64,000 bases of DNA from Brevibacillus laterosporus. GTDB taxonomy: Bacteria > Bacillota > Bacilli > Brevibacillales > Brevibacillaceae. Shown here piece after piece: positions 8,118-15,888 of the stretch. Each line of letters starts with the position of its first letter. The first letter of the stretch is position 1. The DNA is taken from contig NZ_JAUKFY010000017.1 of NCBI RefSeq assembly GCF_030489605.1, positions 38,033-102,032 of the forward strand, in the 5' to 3' direction. A program made the translations under genes and the position numbers. Below the pieces are notes generated by a model. It had not been told where the DNA came from, did no database searches, and saw only the letters and a program-made list of their open reading frames with translations.

Positions 8118-9964
8118 GCCTGAATGGCAAAGGTTCTGTACATAGCACGAGCAACCGAGAGCATTTGGGATTTGTTCAAAAGATGCGACACAGACAACAA
8201 TTATTTCTGTATGCATGTAAAATCATCTGGAATTTTAACAAAACCTATATGCTTTTGGTCTGCTTCTTGAGTATTATTCTTGCTCTGCAATCAAACGCTA
8301 TTATTGTTGCGAATAAATATACAATCGATAATCTTGTCAGTTCACAAATTTATCTTGCGCTACTTGGAATTGGAATTATGCTGTTCCTCGAATTGCTTCA
8401 GGAGACGTTTGAGCTTTTCTTGCGATTCTATAATACGAAATGTGATGAACAGTTTGGGATTTACAGGGAGCAACAACTATTTGACAAGCTAGCAGGTATG
8501 CAATTGCTAGAGCGTGAGCATCCCAGTTTTCTAGGAAAGATACAGGTATGGTCGCTTGGACTGATGAAAATACAAGCCACCTTTCAAACTGGAATACAAT
8601 GTGTAAAAGCATTATTGACAGGGGGAATTTCCATTTATGTGCTGGTAAGTGGGTATTGGCTTATCGGTGCTATTATTATTGGGTTTTCCCTTGTAAAAAG
8701 TATATTCGTATTTAAGGTTATCGATCCGCTGGTTTCTATGAATTTACAAATGGCACGGGCTCATAACCTATCTACATATTTTCGCGATCTGCTAGTCCGA
8801 AAAGAGGCACAAAAAGAGTTTCTCTTATTTCAGGCTTTTTTCTTTTTTAAAGAAAAATGGCTAGAAGCAAAAACAAACATCATGAACATGAATATAGAAA
8901 TCACGAAATTAAACGTAAGGCCAGAATTCATTAGTAGTTTGTTATCTGTATGCAGCAGATTAATTATTATGGTGATGATGGTCTTCCTTGTTGCGGATAA
9001 GAGGATGACTATTGGAGATTTTGTTGCAATATCCTTGGCTGCCTCATTGGCTGAAAGAAATATCTTGTCTCTGTTTCTTCAATGCAAAAATTTATTAGAA
9101 AATCTTCGCTATGTAGATGAATATCAGAAATTAGATTTGATTACTCCAAGCAAAGGGGAAAAACAAGCGGCGATAACAGATTTTCAGCTAAAGCAGGGGA
9201 TAGAAGTAATCGATTTAACCTTCACCTATCCGAACAGGCAGGAACCCGCACTTCATAATATTAATCTATCGGTAAAAAAAGGCGAAAAGATTGCGATTAT
9301 TGGGGACAATGCAGCTGGAAAATCTACGCTGATCAAGCTATTGCTCGGCTTATATCAGGCGCCGGATAACACGATTTTTTATGATGGTGTGGAGCAAAAG
9401 CAACTAGATGTTGCAGGTTTATGGAAAAGCTGCGGAGCAATCTTTCAGGATTTTATGAAATACAAGGTATCTATTCAGGATAATATTTGCTTGGGAGTAG
9501 AAAGGAGAGATGATCAGGAGCTGTATCATTTGCTTGAGCATCTGAATATACAAGATTTTTATCGGTTAAAAAACGGTTTGTCTACCAAGCTTGGAGACAT
9601 CCATGAGGATTCGGTAGACTTATCCGGTGGTCAATGGCAAAGAATTGCACTGGCCAGACTATTATATCGCAATCTGGATCTGATGGTTTTAGATGAACCC
9701 ACTTCGGCATTAGATCCAAACAGTGAAGTGAAGGTATTTGACGATATCCTGGAGCTAGCGAAGGATAAGACACTCTTCATCATTTCTCATCGAATTGGAA
9801 TCGGGAAAAAGGTAGATCGCATCTATTACATGAGGGAAGGAAGTATTATTGAGCAAGGAACTCACCAGCAATTAATGGATGCAAAGGGTGAATACTATCG
9901 AACCTGGGAACGCCAAAGCGAGTGGTATAATTCAGAATTAGTCTACGAAAATAGGGGGCCATAA
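8114..9964 (+). CDS. ABC transporter, fused membrane and ATPase domains (bacteriocin exporter)
   Basis: The product is 616 residues: six predicted membrane helices in the first 330 residues, then an ATPase with Walker A GDNAAGKST, signature LSGGQWQR and Walker B LMVLDEPTSALD, closing with the switch His in IISHR. It is an MdlB/lantibiotic-exporter type half transporter that works as a homodimer. It lacks the N-terminal C39 peptidase domain, which is what one expects when the cargo has no double-glycine leader. The start overlaps the stop of the thioredoxin-like gene. Export of the laterosporulin-like peptide, and perhaps self-protection, is the likely role. Confidence 0.87.
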   Translation: MSLNGKGSVHSTSNREHLGFVQKMRHRQQLFLYACKIIWNFNKTYMLLVCFLSIILALQSNAIIVANKYTIDNLVSSQIYLALLGIGIMLFLELLQETFELFLRFYNTKCDEQFGIYREQQLFDKLAGMQLLEREHPSFLGKIQVWSLGLMKIQATFQTGIQCVKALLTGGISIYVLVSGYWLIGAIIIGFSLVKSIFVFKVIDPLVSMNLQMARAHNLSTYFRDLLVRKEAQKEFLLFQAFFFFKEKWLEAKTNIMNMNIEITKLNVRPEFISSLLSVCSRLIIMVMMVFLVADKRMTIGDFVAISLAASLAERNILSLFLQCKNLLENLRYVDEYQKLDLITPSKGEKQAAITDFQLKQGIEVIDLTFTYPNRQEPALHNINLSVKKGEKIAIIGDNAAGKSTLIKLLLGLYQAPDNTIFYDGVEQKQLDVAGLWKSCGAIFQDFMKYKVSIQDNICLGVERRDDQELYHLLEHLNIQDFYRLKNGLSTKLGDIHEDSVDLSGGQWQRIALARLLYRNLDLMVLDEPTSALDPNSEVKVFDDILELAKDKTLFIISHRIGIGKKVDRIYYMREGSIIEQGTHQQLMDAKGEYYRTWERQSEWYNSELVYENRGP

Positions 9965-9968
9965 TACG

Positions 9969-10403
9969 ATGTCAAAAAAACTAGTTCGTGATACCGGTTT
10001 AGAAATAGGCACAACGATTCCACACGTTCACTTCACAAATTGGGATTCATCACAACTAGAGCTGAACTTTTCCCCTAAGGGGGCGGCTTTAGTTTTCGTC
10101 TCCGTCTTTTGTTCATATTGTATCGATTTATTACCCCACCTTCGATCGATAAGTCAGAATCAGAATATGCAGCTTTATCTCTTTTCGGATGGAGAAATCG
10201 AGGATCACGCTGAGATGGTAGATTATTTTGAATGGGATTTCCCTGTGATTCAATTGAAACATCAGGAAATGAACAAAATCTTTAAGGTTAGCTATCACCC
10301 GTTCCTTCTTCTTGCTGATTCAAAGGGTGTGATTATTAGTAAAGGAGATATCTACAGGGCAGAAGATTTTCATAAAATTCTAGAAAGTGTAAGACTCCTA
10401 TGA
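9969..10403 (+). CDS. Redoxin (TlpA/AhpC-like) with CSYC motif
   Basis: The product is 144 residues of the redoxin fold: LVFVSVFCSYCIDLLPHL places a CxxC at about residue 45-48, and SYHPFLLLADSKG gives the cis-proline loop. The similarity is to the thioredoxin-like partners of MauE (MauD type). There is no signal peptide, but the next two genes are membrane proteins that could dock it. It starts five bases after the ABC gene and overlaps the next gene by ATGA. It probably passes electrons between the MauE-like protein and the bacteriocin cysteines; the direction cannot be read. Confidence 0.8.
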   Translation: MSKKLVRDTGLEIGTTIPHVHFTNWDSSQLELNFSPKGAALVFVSVFCSYCIDLLPHLRSISQNQNMQLYLFSDGEIEDHAEMVDYFEWDFPVIQLKHQEMNKIFKVSYHPFLLLADSKGVIISKGDIYRAEDFHKILESVRLL

Positions 10404-10933
10404 TGTCATATCTGCTCTTACTTCCATATGGTTTTGCGTTCATGTTCTTTGTTTCCGCTGTTACAAAGTGCTTTTCATTGTTTGAATTCAGACAATCGAT
10501 TGTACACTTTGATGTTATATCGAGAAAATATGTGATGATCAGCTCTTTTTTGGTTATTCTTATGGAATTTGCTTTAGCGATTTGTTTTGCTCAGCTTGTT
10601 TTTTTACATGCAGCTTTTATCCTGACTGGCTTGCTGATGATTTTTTTTATTGGACTTTTCATACGAGCTAGTAAGCAGAAAAAAAGCTTTGCCTGTAGCT
10701 GCTTTGGGGGTAGTGCCAAAAAGACAAACATAAAACTTGCCATCCTGCGGAATTGCTTGTTATTGCTTGGAGCCATCGGAGGTTTTTGGATAGCTAATCA
10801 GCTAGAGGGGATACCAAATACCCCTGAGCAGATCATGCCGTATCTTATTGTAGCAGCGTTTTTCATACCTATTTACAAGGAATTGCACATTTTATCTAAA
10901 CTGAGAAAGAAAATAAGGATGATAGTGCTATGA
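10400..10933 (+). CDS. MauE/DoxX-family membrane redox protein
   Basis: The product is 177 residues with four hydrophobic segments and the CxCFG motif (FACSCFGGSAKK) in the loop before the third, the mark of MauE-type proteins. MauE is needed for the six disulfides of methylamine dehydrogenase small subunit, and the wider family resembles DsbB/VKOR-like quinone-linked thiol oxidases. There is no methylamine dehydrogenase here, so the family has been put to work on a six-cysteine peptide. Both ends overlap neighbours by ATGA, giving tight co-translation. Confidence 0.8.
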   Translation: MMSYLLLLPYGFAFMFFVSAVTKCFSLFEFRQSIVHFDVISRKYVMISSFLVILMEFALAICFAQLVFLHAAFILTGLLMIFFIGLFIRASKQKKSFACSCFGGSAKKTNIKLAILRNCLLLLGAIGGFWIANQLEGIPNTPEQIMPYLIVAAFFIPIYKELHILSKLRKKIRMIVL

Positions 10934-11346
10934 TGAGTTTCTTGCTAAGTATTTGGGGCATCATACTTGTTTTGATCATCGGGATGAAGTTAACAAAAGC
11001 CTTCTATTATAAAAGGTATCTTCAAATCTATGTTTCTGGCAGTGACGAGATTACGGAATTGCATGACAAAAGTATTTTTCTCTTTCTAGCTTATACTGAT
11101 CCTAGCAATGCTGAATATCTTGCGGAAATCAGCCGTCGCTTCCCTGAATATCAGATCTATATCATCTATAAGGCGCCTGAATGGAAGGCAAGGGTCTTTT
11201 CACGTCAAATCAATGAGCATGCGAAGCTACGAGTTGATGAACAGGGTATCATGTCTGATGATTTAGGGATTACAGCTTTTCCTGCTTTTCTTACTTACCA
11301 AGAGATTTTCAAGAAAATATCGATCGTACGCTTTCATACGTATTAA
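10930..11346 (+). CDS. Membrane-anchored thioredoxin-like protein without cysteines
   Basis: The product is 138 residues: one N-terminal membrane helix (FLLSIWGIILVLIIGM) followed by a thioredoxin-like domain. Where the CxxC should be, the sequence reads AYTDPSNAEYL, and the cis-proline loop (GITAFPAFLTY) is kept. There is no cysteine anywhere in the protein. It therefore cannot do thiol chemistry and more likely binds substrate or scaffolds the MauE/redoxin pair at the membrane. It is co-translated with the MauE-like gene. Confidence 0.72.
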   Translation: MMSFLLSIWGIILVLIIGMKLTKAFYYKRYLQIYVSGSDEITELHDKSIFLFLAYTDPSNAEYLAEISRRFPEYQIYIIYKAPEWKARVFSRQINEHAKLRVDEQGIMSDDLGITAFPAFLTYQEIFKKISIVRFHTY

Positions 11347-11372
11347 GATTACAAGCGAGGTGTTTGTCATAC

Positions 11373-11762
11373 ATGCATAGTCAATTGGTAGTAGTAGATC
11401 ACATCAATTTTAACAAGGAACTTAAAAAACATGACATAGGGCATATCCTTCATGACATCACGATTCCAGCATTACCCTACGTGTATGCTTTTCAGATGTT
11501 TATCGCGCTAAAAGAATTACCTGATCAGGCAACCTTTGAACTTCAATTGAAAATCAAAGACCGGAATGGAAAAGATGTTGGGATTTCGAGTCCCATCACA
11601 ATGTATCATGAACGCCAGAATGAGCAATCCTCTGAAATGGAAACATCGTTAAAAATGTCTATGGTACTTAGCTTGGAAGGAACATATACAGCAGAGCTAT
11701 ATTATGATGGAGAAGTGATTACAACTCATCCAGTTCATGTACGGCTGGAGCAAGCGTCATAG
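11373..11762 (+). CDS. Beta-rich protein of the bacteriocin operon, unknown function
   Basis: The product is about 129 residues, cytoplasmic by sequence (no signal, no helix anchor), with alternating strands (ATFELQLKIKDRNGKDVG, GTYTAELYYDGEVI) like a small beta-sandwich. The N-terminal block (HDIGHILHDITIPALPYVYAF) recalls DUF6941-type proteins, but I am not sure. ATG 11373 has GCGAGGTG about 10 nt upstream. As the only non-redox, non-transport member of the operon it is a candidate for immunity or for holding the peptide; neither is shown by the sequence. Confidence 0.65.
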   Translation: MHSQLVVVDHINFNKELKKHDIGHILHDITIPALPYVYAFQMFIALKELPDQATFELQLKIKDRNGKDVGISSPITMYHERQNEQSSEMETSLKMSMVLSLEGTYTAELYYDGEVITTHPVHVRLEQAS

Positions 11763-11813
11763 GAATAGGAAGCCTGCTTTTTATTGCAATAGATAGTGAA
11801 TGATCATTTTATG

Positions 11814-11848
11814 AAGCTACCTAACTCATATGGTAGCTTTTTATTTTT
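11814..11848 (+). terminator. Terminator of the bacteriocin operon
   Basis: AAGCTACC (11814-11821) pairs with GGTAGCTT (11832-11839), followed by TTTATTTTT. Confidence 0.85.
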
Positions 11849-11916
11849 GAGTGAATAACATCGTCTACTTTATATAAGATAAATTGAATTACATCTTGAC
11901 TTCGTGTACATAAAGA

Positions 11917-11938
11917 AGTAGTGTTTTTACATACTACT
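11917..11938 (+). promoter_or_regulatory. Inverted repeat upstream of the TrmB-like gene
   Basis: AGTAGT (11917-11922) and ACTACT (11933-11938) form a dyad about 18 nt downstream of a TTGACT box (11896-11901), that is, over the expected -10 and start region. A site for autoregulation by the TrmB-like protein encoded next is plausible. Confidence 0.45.
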
Positions 11939-11964
11939 AAAAACGTTAAGGGAGGGCTCGTCTT

Positions 11965-12744
11965 TTGGTTGACGAATTACGCAAAATTGGACTATCGGAC
12001 TTGGAGGCAAGGTGCTTTTTAGCTCTACATGAGGAACCAAAGATATCCGGGTATGAGGTTGCGAAAAGAGTATCCGTATCGCGAACGAATGTCTATGCAG
12101 CTTTACGCTCTCTAACAGAGCGTGGCATATGCAGAGCCATTGAAGGTGATCCTGTTCTCTATGACGCAGTTCCTATCGAGCAACTAATTAAGGTTTTACA
12201 ATACGATTTTGAAAAAACAACAACGAAATTATCGCAAGAATTAAAAACACCACCTCGACCGGCTTCCTCTTTTTATTCGTGGCAGGGAAAGGAAGCAGTA
12301 AAAAAAGCTATTAAACGATTAATTTTGCATGCCCAGAACAGTATAGTAGTGGATATATGGTCGGAGGATGTTCAGTGGGTAGAGGAATATTTGCTTGATG
12401 CAGAACAACGCGGTGTCTTTGTGACCTTAATTACTATTGGGGAGAGTCATAGTCCACTAAGGCATGTACATGTTCACAGACGTAGCGATGAATGGCAGAA
12501 TATGCAAGCTAGAAGATTCACTATCCTATGTGACAGCAGTTTCAGTCTAATTGGTAGCTTTACTACAGATACGAAATTGTCAGCTTTAGAAACGGATCAT
12601 CCATCTGTGATTGAGCTTTTGCAAAACGCCTTTTATCATGATGTCATCATGGAACGGGTGGAACGCGATTTTAAAGAGCAATTTCATAATAAATACGGTA
12701 AGGACTACAATATGATTATTGAACCTTACAGGGATAAAATATAA
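11965..12744 (+). CDS. TrmB-family transcriptional regulator
   Basis: The product is 259 residues: an N-terminal winged helix (LSDLEARCFLALHEEPKISG, VAKRVSVSRTNVYAALRSL) and a C-terminal phospholipase-D-like sensor domain (SIVVDIWSEDVQWVEEYL, RFTILCDSSFSLIGSF) as in TrmB-like sugar or stress regulators. The TTG start at 11965 is set by GGGAGGG 8 nt upstream. It has its own promoter region and terminator. Neighbours on either side (bacteriocin operon, macrolide phosphotransferase) have their own control signals, so its targets are not evident. Confidence 0.82.
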   Translation: MVDELRKIGLSDLEARCFLALHEEPKISGYEVAKRVSVSRTNVYAALRSLTERGICRAIEGDPVLYDAVPIEQLIKVLQYDFEKTTTKLSQELKTPPRPASSFYSWQGKEAVKKAIKRLILHAQNSIVVDIWSEDVQWVEEYLLDAEQRGVFVTLITIGESHSPLRHVHVHRRSDEWQNMQARRFTILCDSSFSLIGSFTTDTKLSALETDHPSVIELLQNAFYHDVIMERVERDFKEQFHNKYGKDYNMIIEPYRDKI

Positions 12745-12809
12745 TGTGTCCCTTACTTCCTGATAACAACTAATTGTTGCTCCTGTTTACATATAGCTGT
12801 TAGTGGCTG

Positions 12810-12838
12810 CTAATGAGCTTCGTAATTCATTAGGGTTT
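12810..12838 (+). terminator. Terminator after the TrmB-like gene
   Basis: CTAATGA (12810-12816) pairs with TCATTAG (12827-12833), followed by GGTTTTT. Confidence 0.7.
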
Positions 12839-12904
12839 TTGGGAATTGTAAAAAGGGAACAAAATTTTGAAAGGCGCTGACGCAGCGATTTAAGCAAGAG
12901 AAGA

Positions 12905-12933
12905 TTGTATTTTTTTAAGACTTATGGTATTCT
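12905..12933 (+). promoter_or_regulatory. Promoter of the macrolide phosphotransferase leader
   Basis: TTGTAT (12905-12910), a 17-nt spacer and TATTCT (12928-12933) with an extended -10 TGG just before it. Transcription would start near 12940, about 25 nt before the leader peptide and 480 nt before mph. Confidence 0.65.
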
Positions 12934-12964
12934 GAAACAAATTTATTGAACGGAGGGTTTTCTC

Positions 12965-13006
12965 ATGGCATACATAAGATTCCGATTTACTACTTTGGCC
13001 CACTAA
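12965..13006 (+). CDS. Macrolide-sensing leader peptide MAYIRFRFTTLAH
   Basis: A 13-codon open frame with a strong ribosome site (GGAGGG, 12952-12957) seven bases before the ATG. The peptide contains Arg-Phe-Arg at residues 5-7. Macrolide-bound ribosomes stall at +X+ motifs of exactly this kind. The leader of ermD (ErmDL, as I recall MTHSMRLRFPTLNQ) shows the same layout: two or three residues, Arg-X-Arg-Phe, then a Thr-Leu end. Downstream lie competing stems, two further hairpins and a macrolide phosphotransferase gene. The role as drug sensor is inferred from this resemblance and context. Confidence 0.82.
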   Translation: MAYIRFRFTTLAH

Positions 13007-13066
13007 TTTAATAGTGATCAAAGGCTCTGCCTGTGTGTAGAGTAATCGGGATTAGTCTGCCTTTTT
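12993..13066 (+). promoter_or_regulatory. Competing stems / attenuator behind the leader peptide
   Basis: Two mutually exclusive folds can be drawn. In the first, CTTTG (12993-12997, leader codons 10-11) plus CACTA (13001-13005) pair with TAGTG (13012-13016) plus CAAAG (13019-13023). In the second, AAAGGC (13020-13025) and AGAGTAATC (13039-13047) pair with GATTAGTCT (13050-13058) and GCCTTT (13059-13064), ending in five T, which is a terminator shape. They share 13020-13023. A ribosome stalled on the leader would change which one forms. Folds were drawn by eye, without energies. Confidence 0.6.
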
Positions 13067-13103
13067 ATAGGAAAACTCTATGAGAACGATATGAAAAAAG
13101 GAT

Positions 13104-13128
13104 GGACATTCGGTGTCTGTTTTTTTTT
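13104..13128 (+). terminator. Intrinsic terminator inside the mph leader
   Basis: GGACA (13104-13108), loop TTCGG, TGTCT (13114-13118), then G and nine T. It sits about 100 nt after the leader peptide and about 290 nt before mph, so transcription of mph must pass it. Confidence 0.72.
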
Positions 13129-13333
13129 GTATTGTAAGTTTATGTAAGCCAAGAGACACGTTTAATCACAAAATCATCATTTTGGGATAAAAGCGCGCTG
13201 TTTACTGTCAGATAGCTAGTAAAGAGTAGGCTTTGCACCTAGTATTTACACGTTACCTTGTATCGCAACGTCTCACATGAACAAGGTAAATGGCCCCCGA
13301 CTTATTTTTGGTGTTCTTTTCCCGTTACTCCAG

Positions 13334-13365
13334 CACAGGCAGCAATGCCTGTGTATTTTGTTTTG
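13334..13365 (+). terminator. Second terminator-like hairpin before mph
   Basis: CACAGGCA, GNRA loop GCAA, TGCCTGTG (13334-13353), followed by TATTTTGTTTTG. It lies 70 nt before the mph start. The interrupted T-run makes it a weak terminator or a folding element. Confidence 0.5.
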
Positions 13366-13420
13366 ATAGTTATGATTTGGTTTCGGGTGTAAAAATACCA
13401 AAATAAAGGACGTGAAGCAT

Positions 13421-14320
13421 ATGATGATAAAAACAGACGAGCAAATCCTGGCAGATGCGAAGAAGCATGGACTGCTGCTAAAAGAGGATTCGTTACAGAG
13501 AAATGATTCTGGTTTAGATTTTCAGGTTGTTATGGCGCACGATCTGAATGGGGTACAATGGGCGTTACGGTATCCAAGACGAATAGATGTGCTACCCTCG
13601 GCAAAAAAAGAGAGGCAGATTCTAAACCTGATAAAATCGAGAGTGTCAGTAGAAGTTCCGAATTGGAGAATTTACTCAGAAGAGCTGATTGCATACCCGT
13701 TGTTAAAAGGTGTACCAGCAGGAACGATTGTTCCAGAAGCAAAGGTATATATTTGGGAAATTGACGAAAAAAATGTACCAGATGCATTTCATGAAACGCT
13801 CGCCTTTGCAATCGCCTCCCTGCATCGGATTAATCCGAACGCTTGCAGAGAGGCGGGGATAGAACTGGAGACTGCTGAAGAAGCAAGGTCCTTGATGAAA
13901 GCGAGGATGGATAAAGTCAAAATGACATTTGGGGTAAGTGATGATCTCTGGAATCGCTGGCAAGATTGGCTTGCAAATGATACGCTTTGGCCCCCGAAAA
14001 CGGTGCTTATTCACGGGGACCTGCACGCGGGACATATCCTAGTTGATGAAGCATCACGAGTAACAGGCTTGATTGATTGGACGGAGGCAAGGGTAACAGA
14101 TCCCGCCCATGATTTTGCGGCTCATTACCGGACTTTTGGGGAAGAAGCACTGCAAAGATTAATTTATTACTACGAGCAGGCAGGTGGAGACGTTTGGCCG
14201 AATATGGCTGATCATGTCATTGAATTAGCTGCTAGTTATCCTGTTGCCCTTGCTGAATTTGCCGAAAAATCGGGGCTAGAAGAGTACAAGGAGATGGCCA
14301 GACAAGTTCTGGGCGGATAA
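13421..14320 (+). CDS. mph: Macrolide 2'-phosphotransferase
   Basis: The product is 299 residues of the aminoglycoside/macrolide kinase fold. The catalytic loop VLIHGDLHAGHILVD and the metal loop GLIDWTEARVTDPAHDFA are the forms typical of Mph enzymes, which use GTP to phosphorylate the 2'-hydroxyl of the desosamine of erythromycin-type macrolides. ATG 13421 has AAAGGA about 10 nt upstream; GTG 13412 is inside that site. The product acts in the cytosol as intrinsic resistance. Expression is probably macrolide-inducible through the leader at 12965-13353. It is a single-gene unit closed by a strong bidirectional terminator. Subclass (MphB/I/K-like) cannot be set by eye. Confidence 0.88.
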   Translation: MMIKTDEQILADAKKHGLLLKEDSLQRNDSGLDFQVVMAHDLNGVQWALRYPRRIDVLPSAKKERQILNLIKSRVSVEVPNWRIYSEELIAYPLLKGVPAGTIVPEAKVYIWEIDEKNVPDAFHETLAFAIASLHRINPNACREAGIELETAEEARSLMKARMDKVKMTFGVSDDLWNRWQDWLANDTLWPPKTVLIHGDLHAGHILVDEASRVTGLIDWTEARVTDPAHDFAAHYRTFGEEALQRLIYYYEQAGGDVWPNMADHVIELAASYPVALAEFAEKSGLEEYKEMARQVLGG

Positions 14321-14373
14321 TTTCTTAATAAAGACAGCAGGCTCAGAATGAGAATTTGTTGATTGCAAAAGGT

Positions 14374-14414
14374 GCCCCTCCGAAAAAGCATGCTTTTTCG
14401 GAGGGGGCTTTTTT
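14374..14414. terminator. Bidirectional terminator between mph and nadE
   Basis: CCCCTCCGAAAAAGCA (14375-14390) and TGCTTTTTCGGAGGGG (14391-14406) form a perfect 16-bp stem with essentially no spare loop. T-runs on both strands serve mph (plus) and nadE (minus). Confidence 0.92.
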
Positions 14415-15234
14415 ACCTCCACCAGACATCGAATGGAGTTACAGGTAAGCGGCGCTTGTGCTCGGTTTTATCATACTTTTCTTCGATTTTTTCCGCGATT
14501 TCAGCAGATACAGGCTTCAGGGTTAAATAGTTGTCTAAATCATCGTAAGAAAAACCAAGGGCGGTTTCATCAGGTAATTGAGGACGGTCATCTTCAAGAT
14601 CGGCTGTAGGAATTTTTAAATATAAAATATCAGGCGCTCCAAGATCTTGCAGGATTTGTCTTACTTGCCCCTTGGTCAGACCGGAAAGGGGGACTACGTC
14701 AGCGCCTCCGTCTCCATATTTAGTGAAAAATCCGGTAGTTGCTTCGACAGCCTGATCAGTCCCAAGAACTAATAGTCCTAAGTGGCCGGCTATGTCATAT
14801 TGAACCTTCATGCGTTCTCTTGCCTTCGCATTACCCTTGTGAAAATCTGACAGATCAATTCCCGTTGATTGTTTAAGCTGTTCAAGAGAAGTATCAACGG
14901 CCGGCTTGATATTAACCATCATATTCTGATGTGGCTTGATGAATTGAAGTGCTTTTTGGGCGTCAGCTTCATCTATTTGAGTTCCGTAGGGAAGACGAAC
15001 AGCCACGAAATGATATCGTTTATCCGTCGCATGAGTAAGCTCATCGCAAGCAACCCGGGCCATGATACCCGTCAAGGTAGAATCAATTCCGCCGCTTACT
15101 CCCGCAATGTATCCATTAGCTCCAGATGTAAGAAGGTACTGCTTTAAAAAATCTACCCTGTCACGAAATTCACGTTCGGGCTGTGCATCTACATGAACAT
15201 GCAGCTTTTTGATCATTTCTGTTTGTTTCGTCAT
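14413..15234 (-). CDS. nadE: NH3-dependent NAD+ synthetase
   Basis: The product is 273 residues, the usual length of ammonia-dependent NadE (no glutaminase domain). The ATP-pyrophosphatase loop GVSGGIDSTLTG is present, as are LGTDQAVEATTGFFTKYGDG and DLEDDRPQLPDE. It converts nicotinate adenine dinucleotide to NAD+ in the cytosol. It is the last gene of the minus-strand NAD salvage operon and begins one base after nadD ends. Complete and likely active. Confidence 0.95.
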   Translation of the reverse strand: MTKQTEMIKKLHVHVDAQPEREFRDRVDFLKQYLLTSGANGYIAGVSGGIDSTLTGIMARVACDELTHATDKRYHFVAVRLPYGTQIDEADAQKALQFIKPHQNMMVNIKPAVDTSLEQLKQSTGIDLSDFHKGNAKARERMKVQYDIAGHLGLLVLGTDQAVEATTGFFTKYGDGGADVVPLSGLTKGQVRQILQDLGAPDILYLKIPTADLEDDRPQLPDETALGFSYDDLDNYLTLKPVSAEIAEKIEEKYDKTEHKRRLPVTPFDVWWR

Positions 15235-15235
15235 C

Positions 15236-15874
15236 TCAACGTACCTCGCTCACATATAATTGATGTTCCTTGATGTAATCTAAAACCTCCTCAGGCAGGA
15301 GAAAACTAGCTTCACCATCATTGCGAAGCTCACCGCGAATGTAGCTGGAGCTAATACCCATACTGATTCCTTTTGACATTGTCAGGAAATTTTCATCATT
15401 ATTGCGTAACAAGGGATCCTTAGCAATTAAATCATCAGAGTGATAGCCTTCTCTTGCCATGACAATAAACTTGTTGTTTTTCACCAATTTTTCAGCATTC
15501 CCCCAGGAGGATATACCTTCTAGCAGATCTGCTCCCATGATAAAAAAGATTTCATCTTGCGGATACAGATTTTTGAAATGATTCATTGTGTCATAGGTAT
15601 ATGTTTCGCCAGGTAACGCGTTCATTTCAACGGTAGAGATTTCAAATAAAGGTTCCCCAAAACGATTTTTCTTGTTTTTGCACGTTTCCAAGGCAAGCTG
15701 AAGCATGTTTAATCGGTGGCGATCTTCCGTTTGGAGTACCTTATCTCTACGCAGGGAAGAGCAGGGAATAAAAAACACTTTGTCCAGACGTTTACGTTTT
15801 GCCACAGCAGCAGCTGTAAAAAGATGTGAATAGGTAATAGGATCAAAGCTACTTCCGTAAATGCCATATCGCAT
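15236..15874 (-). CDS. nadD: Nicotinate-nucleotide adenylyltransferase
   Basis: The product is 212 residues with nucleotidyltransferase motifs: GSSFDPITYSHL, a variant of GGxFDPxHxGH, and ISMGISSSYIRGEL, the ISSxxxR motif. It joins nicotinate mononucleotide and ATP to nicotinate adenine dinucleotide. The changed first motif (GSS, Tyr before Ser-His) suggests a divergent paralogue dedicated to this salvage operon, with a housekeeping nadD probably elsewhere. It lies 14 nt after pncB, with a GGAGG-type site. Confidence 0.88.
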   Translation of the reverse strand: MRYGIYGSSFDPITYSHLFTAAAVAKRKRLDKVFFIPCSSLRRDKVLQTEDRHRLNMLQLALETCKNKKNRFGEPLFEISTVEMNALPGETYTYDTMNHFKNLYPQDEIFFIMGADLLEGISSWGNAEKLVKNNKFIVMAREGYHSDDLIAKDPLLRNNDENFLTMSKGISMGISSSYIRGELRNDGEASFLLPEEVLDYIKEHQLYVSEVR

Positions 15875-15888
15875 GAACGTTTCCTCCT

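Noticed and set aside
13290..13406. A 38-codon frame starting MAPDLFLVFFSRYSS in the mph leader, as a second leader peptide
   Set aside because: AAGGT is only three bases before the ATG and the frame runs through the hairpin at 13334-13353; no stalling motif.
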